Positions 56,701-60,000 of a DNA stretch of 60,000 nucleotides are shown here, in pieces. Where the stretch lies: positions 358,501 to 418,500 of the forward strand of contig RPFO01000003.1 in the NCBI GenBank assembly GCA_009746045.1, written 5' to 3'. A program made the position numbers and the translations under genes. A model generated the notes under the pieces. The model had not been told where the DNA came from and made no database searches. It worked only from the letters and a program-made list of their open reading frames with translations. This DNA comes from Mesostigma viride (taxonomy: Eukaryota > Streptophyta > Mesostigmatophyceae > Mesostigmatales > Mesostigmataceae). Each line of letters begins with the position of its first letter. The stretch's first letter is position 1.

Positions 56701-58420
56701 CCTCCTCCTCCTCCTCCTCCTCCTCCTCCTCCTCCTCCTCCTCCTCCTCCTCCTCCTCCTCCTCCTCCTCCTCCTCCTCCTCCTCCTCCTCCTCCTCCTT
56801 CTTCTTCTTCTTCTTCTTCTTCTTCTTCTTCTTCTTCTTCTTCTTCTTCTTCTTCTTCTTCTTCTTCTTCTTCTTTGTACTTGGCCGTGGTACTGCGGCT
56901 GCAAGCCACAGCAACCCAAGTTTAGTTGTGAATACAACTCAAGCCAAGCCAACTTAAGGTGTGTATTGATGTGAATGGCTGTAATGATTGCAAGCATTGC
57001 CCAAACCATTGACATCAATTCCATTTTCCATGGATTCGTGGATGAGTCTGCCGTGAACTGCTGCTCTGCTTGGGGAGCGAGGGTGACAGCAGACAGCGAA
57101 ACGATGCGTGCGATGGTAGTCTGTGGTCTGTGGTTTTTGGGTGGTAGGTCGTCCCTGGAACCTGCTGCGGTGCATTTGATTCGACTTTTCTTTTTTCAAT
57201 GTGTGGATGACATTCGAGAAGCTAGTTTGTGTGTCAAGTTTACTGAGTGATGCGTCAACTTTCTTACCGGTTTGGTCGTATTATGTGGAGGATGTGCGAA
57301 AAGCTTCTGCGGTGCGTTGAATTCAGCAATGTGCGGCAGGCTGTGGAGCGGTGGTTGAAACGGATTTCAGAGGGTTTGTGGATGAGGGTTTGTGCATGAC
57401 TTGCGTAACACTGCTGTCGTAGGAATCCTTTTTAGTTATTTAATATCAATGTGGCTGCGCTACAAGTCTTAAATCACCGTCGTTATTATTGATTACTATT
57501 GGGAGAAAAGAATTCTTCCCCTGTCCCTCCGCGTGCTTGTGCTCCCCGTTGTCTTTGTTATCCATTCTACAATCCTGCTATGATATTCATAAGAACCACG
57601 TGTAGCCGTGAGTGGAGTGGTGATAGAGATACCGTGACTGGAGTGGTACTCGGAGTGGTGATAGAGATACCAATTACCATGACTGGACTGGTGATAGAGG
57701 TACGAGCAGTGCCGATGGCAGCATTGCGCATGGCAGCATTACGCATGGCAGTGTCGGGCAGGTAGCCCAGGGCAGGAGGATGTGTTCTTTCCCACAGACC
57801 TCTGCCCTATATCCGTGCTCAACCTCTGCCCTATATCTGTCGTCAACCCAGGTACCGCCTTTGACCTCCGTGTTGCCGCTGTGCCCCGCCTTGCCTCTGT
57901 ACCTTGCCTCCTTCTTGCCTTTGTGCCCTGCCCCGCTCTTTGTCATCCCTTGCCTGCGTGCGTTGCCCCGCGTCTTGCCTGCAGGGCTCGCTTTCCTTAA
58001 TTAATGGATTGCCCCACATTTTGCCTGCATGGCTCGCCTGCCTGAATGCCTAGCTTGCCCACATGGTGTGGGGGGGCAAGCTACTCACAACAGGCACATG
58101 GTGTTCATATTGTGCCTTTCTGCCTCGCCCTGCATCATTCCTCGGCGCAGCTTCACCACATCCGCGCTCAACCAGGGTGGTACCTGGCGGCCCATCGGCT
58201 CCACCGCCGAGGCCAAGGAGCGGCCCGACGTCTTCAAGTGGGCGCCCTGCCGCGGGGAGTACGAGCTGCTCTCCTTCTCCGCAGCGACGCTGCGCACGCC
58301 GGACGCGCAGCTCGTGGTCGCGTCGCACATCAACAACGTGGTCTGCCTCGAGGACTCCTCGCGCGTGCAGAACGGGTCCACGGTCGGCTGCAGGGGCACA
58401 TACACATGCGAGAACCGAGG
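50764..58420 (+). CDS. Lysyl-oxidase-like secreted Cys-rich protein B (frameshift, 3' end outside)
   Basis: Five exons correspond one to one with gene A: 50,764-51,086, 51,247-51,638, 54,978-55,316, 56,188-56,478 and 58,151-58,420, all phase 2. Exons 3, 4 and 5 have exactly A's lengths (339, 291, 270). The start MEVHISQLLVSLAALFVTSA is a signal peptide, followed by CSDDTFCNGIER, EDGCGGFCGSCPQGKGC, the PPC-like domain, CGDDGCGYKCGTC and the start of the lysyl oxidase domain (VPDLVL; RKLLR; KWAPCRGEYE). All three copper histidines are replaced (Arg, Glu, Glu at 58,251-58,265). Exon 2 is 392 instead of 387 nt; the extra 5 nt around 51,396-51,409 shift the frame, so this may be a young pseudogene or a sequence error. 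Exon 6, with the CSWIDVT-type segment of A, is not found before the window ends. Confidence 0.8.
51639..54977 (+). other. Gene B intron 2, repeat-rich
   Basis: 3.3-kb intron. It contains G and C homopolymer runs (51,826 and 53,137), the GGCAA array and several copies of a CAACTTAAGGCGTGAATGG-like motif (52,711-52,950), which also occurs near 56,590 and 56,950. No gene inside. Confidence 0.6.
52540..52651 (+). repeat. (GGCAA)n / (GGCAG)n array
   Basis: About 22 pentamers, GGCAA flanked by GGCAG units. Confidence 0.95.
55432..55620 (+). repeat. Degenerate 11-bp repeat in gene B intron 3
   Basis: About 16 variants of TTGGCTTCTAG / TTGGCTGCTAA. Confidence 0.85.
55733..55764 (-). mobile_element. 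32-bp micro-insertion with 9-bp TSD
   Basis: CAAGGAGACAACCAGCGC and 14 more bases, between perfect CACTCATCT repeats (55,724-55,732 and 55,765-55,773). Inside gene B intron 3. Confidence 0.75.
56676..56873 (+). repeat. CTC/CTT trinucleotide array in gene B intron 4
   Basis: A CTC block (to about 56,797) changes abruptly into a CTT block. Leu, Glu or Arg polymers across it are spurious. Confidence 0.95.
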
Positions 58421-58483
58421 GTACGTCTGACTACCTCAAGACCTTACCATTTCTTCTTTTAGTATGGGAACTTGTATAAGAAA

Positions 58484-58560
58484 GCTTGTGTTGCACAATA
58501 TGTGCACGGTCGGCTGCAGGGGCACATACGCATGCAAGAACCGAGGGTACGTCATGCCTA
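58484..58560 (+). pseudogene. Duplicated 3' part of gene B exon 5
   Basis: CACGGTCGGCTGCAGGGGCA and AACCGAGGGTACGTC repeat 58,379-58,426 almost exactly, including the donor. Confidence 0.7.
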
Positions 58561-58738
58561 TTGTAAGGGGGGTCCCCTGTGCCTATCGCAAGGGGGGTCC
58601 TGTGGGTCCTGTGTGCCTATCGCAAGGGGGGTCCTGTGGGTCCTGTGTGCCTATCGTAAGGGGGGTCCTGTGTGCCTATTGTAAGGGGGGTCCTGCGGGT
58701 CCTGTGTGCCTATCGTAAGGGGGTCCTGTGTGCCTATC
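58555..58738 (+). repeat. ~30-bp tandem repeat after gene B exon 5
   Basis: Five to six units containing CCTATCGTAAGGGGGGTCC and GTGGGTCCTGTGTG. Confidence 0.85.
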
Positions 58739-58763
58739 TCAAACGTTGATAGCTATGATGTAT

Positions 58764-58790
58764 CAAAGAGACAACCAGCGCAGGCCAGAA
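58764..58790 (-). mobile_element. 27-bp micro-insertion with 9-bp TSD
   Basis: CAAAGAGACAACCAGCGC and nine more bases between perfect ATGATGTAT repeats (58,755-58,763 and 58,791-58,799). Confidence 0.75.
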
Positions 58791-58873
58791 ATGATGTATA
58801 TCCTAAATGATAAATCACTGAGGTGAGAATAGTCGTAATGTATAATCATAATCGTATTAGAACGGTTGTGTTG

Positions 58874-58932
58874 CAGAACGGGTCGACCAGGGGTGCAGGG
58901 GAACCCGTACATGCCAGAAACGGGGGTCGCCT
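58874..58932 (+). pseudogene. Second, more diverged copy of exon 5 3' part
   Basis: CAGAACGGGTCGACCAGGGG and ACATGCCAGAAACGGGGGTC resemble exon 5 (AGAACGGGTCCACGG; GAGAACCGAGGGTACGTC) and are preceded by an acceptor-like TTGTGTTGCAG. Confidence 0.5.
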
Positions 58933-58939
58933 AGCTGCC

Positions 58940-60000
58940 TTATATCTTTAAAAAGGTGTTCGTGTAAGGCGGTTTCATTGAGGTGTTCTTGCGAGGTGGT
59001 TCAGTAGAGGTGTTCTTGTAAGGTGGTTTGGTAAAGGTGACCTAAGGTTAGATCGGGTGGAGGCCTCACTGGGCGGGTGCAGGGAGACCTACTAGGCTTG
59101 CGATCACCGATGGTACCCCTGCCTACCATTCACCCATTCACCTTGTACTGTGTTGTGAATCTCGTACCTTAACGTGAAACTCGTGTCTTATCATGAATGG
59201 CACATGGGTTGACGATCGGTGGCTGGGTTTAAACCTGAACGTGCGAGATCGAGCCGTGGTTACTTGAACATGCTTAGAAAGAATGGCTTGTTTTGAGGGA
59301 TTGCTCATGGGTGTCTCGAAGCACTCACATTTGTGGTGGTAGAGGCTTGCTACCCACACCCCACCCTCTAATGCTGGCATCCGCCCATCACCATTCTCCT
59401 CTGGTGATTGTCCACTCTAGGTAGGGTGCTAACTTCCCATACCTCTTTCCTTGCCTATACTGAAAGCGAAGCATTTTTAAAGGCGGGCACATACCTTCCA
59501 AATTCGGCACTTAAACGCGCACCTCGTTTTGCCGGCCAGCGCCGTCCGCACCAGCCAAAGTGAAAAATGGCTGAGCGCACACCCTGGCCAAAATGGGTCC
59601 GCCACGCCGAAACGGAGTGCACGCTGGTCGTGTGACACGTGGCGCTATGAGCTAGAGGAGGTAATCGGTACAGTCAGGCCTTGTAACTGACGCCACCTAG
59701 CTCACTCCCAGTTGCGCCACGGTGGCATTATAACTTATGTACCGTATAATTACCGTTGTTGTTGGTGTTGGTGATTCCCCCGATGACGCCGGACATGGCC
59801 AGACATATATTTCCCGTAGTACGTATATGTGCTGTGGTGCGTTCACCCTGGAGTAGCACCTAACTCCGGGAGGTAAGGCAAAGCGCCGGACCAATACCTA
59901 TGTATCCCTAGTCTCACGGTGAGCATGCACCTTTCCTGGATAACTGGCGCCGGGTGGAATTGTCAAGCGCAGTCTTGTTCTATTTTCCGGGCGCCGTCTT
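58940..60000. other. Intron or 3' flank of gene B, no exon found
   Basis: Three ~28-bp repeats around GAGGTGTTCTTG(T/C)(A/G)AGG (58,958-59,035), then unremarkable sequence. The expected last exon of gene B was not found on either strand. Confidence 0.4.

Overview
The window is nuclear DNA of a eukaryote, most likely a green alga. Its genes are split by GT-AG introns, it is saturated with microsatellites and retroposons, and its RPA1 has the C-terminal CCHC zinc knuckles seen in some RPA1 paralogues of the green lineage. The exact taxon cannot be fixed from the sequence.

Layout. 1-5,200: dispersed repeats, a cluster of tiny retro-insertions and a broken MULE-like transposase. 5,213-8,889 (+): RPAIN, the RPA-interacting protein, in five exons. 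8,890-16,400: mobile-element territory with two 5'-truncated copies of a retroelement, a hAT transposon with 8-bp target-site duplication (TSD), SINE-like units and LINE ORF1 debris. 16,408-19,516 (-): RPA1, the large subunit of replication protein A. 20,317-24,851 (+): a tRNA 2-thiouridylase (MnmA/TRMU) whose first intron holds a 0.67-kb TCA/TCG array. 25,200-32,900: LINE ORF1 and ORF2 wreckage with nested insertions. 33,267-41,274 (-) and 50,764-58,420 (+, running out of the window): two divergently oriented, cysteine-rich, lysyl-oxidase-like secreted protein genes with the same exon plan. Between them lies an inverted duplication (arms about 41.8-43.0 and 47.9-48.8 kb), a mirrored pair of 9-bp arrays and a GGAT/GGGT array near the axis of symmetry.

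Gene relations. RPAIN (an RPA carrier) and RPA1 (its cargo) are neighbours in tail-to-tail orientation with only mobile DNA between them. RPA1 and MnmA are divergent and share an 800-bp upstream region. The two lysyl-oxidase-like genes keep the domain plan but have lost the copper-binding histidines; in copy A, where the needed exon is present, the cofactor tyrosine is also replaced. They are therefore probably pseudoenzymes or matrix proteins.

Main discovery. Pieces of 14-65 bp from the 3' end of one retroelement (terminus CTGGTTGTCTCYTTG) are scattered through the window, most bounded by perfect 5-12 bp TSDs that begin with A, very often ATA. Two longer copies (806 and 971 bp) have 7- and 18-bp TSDs. 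Related empty sites for two of the insertions lie in the same window. This looks like target-primed reverse transcription that usually aborts after a few dozen bases and seeds the genome with micro-insertions.
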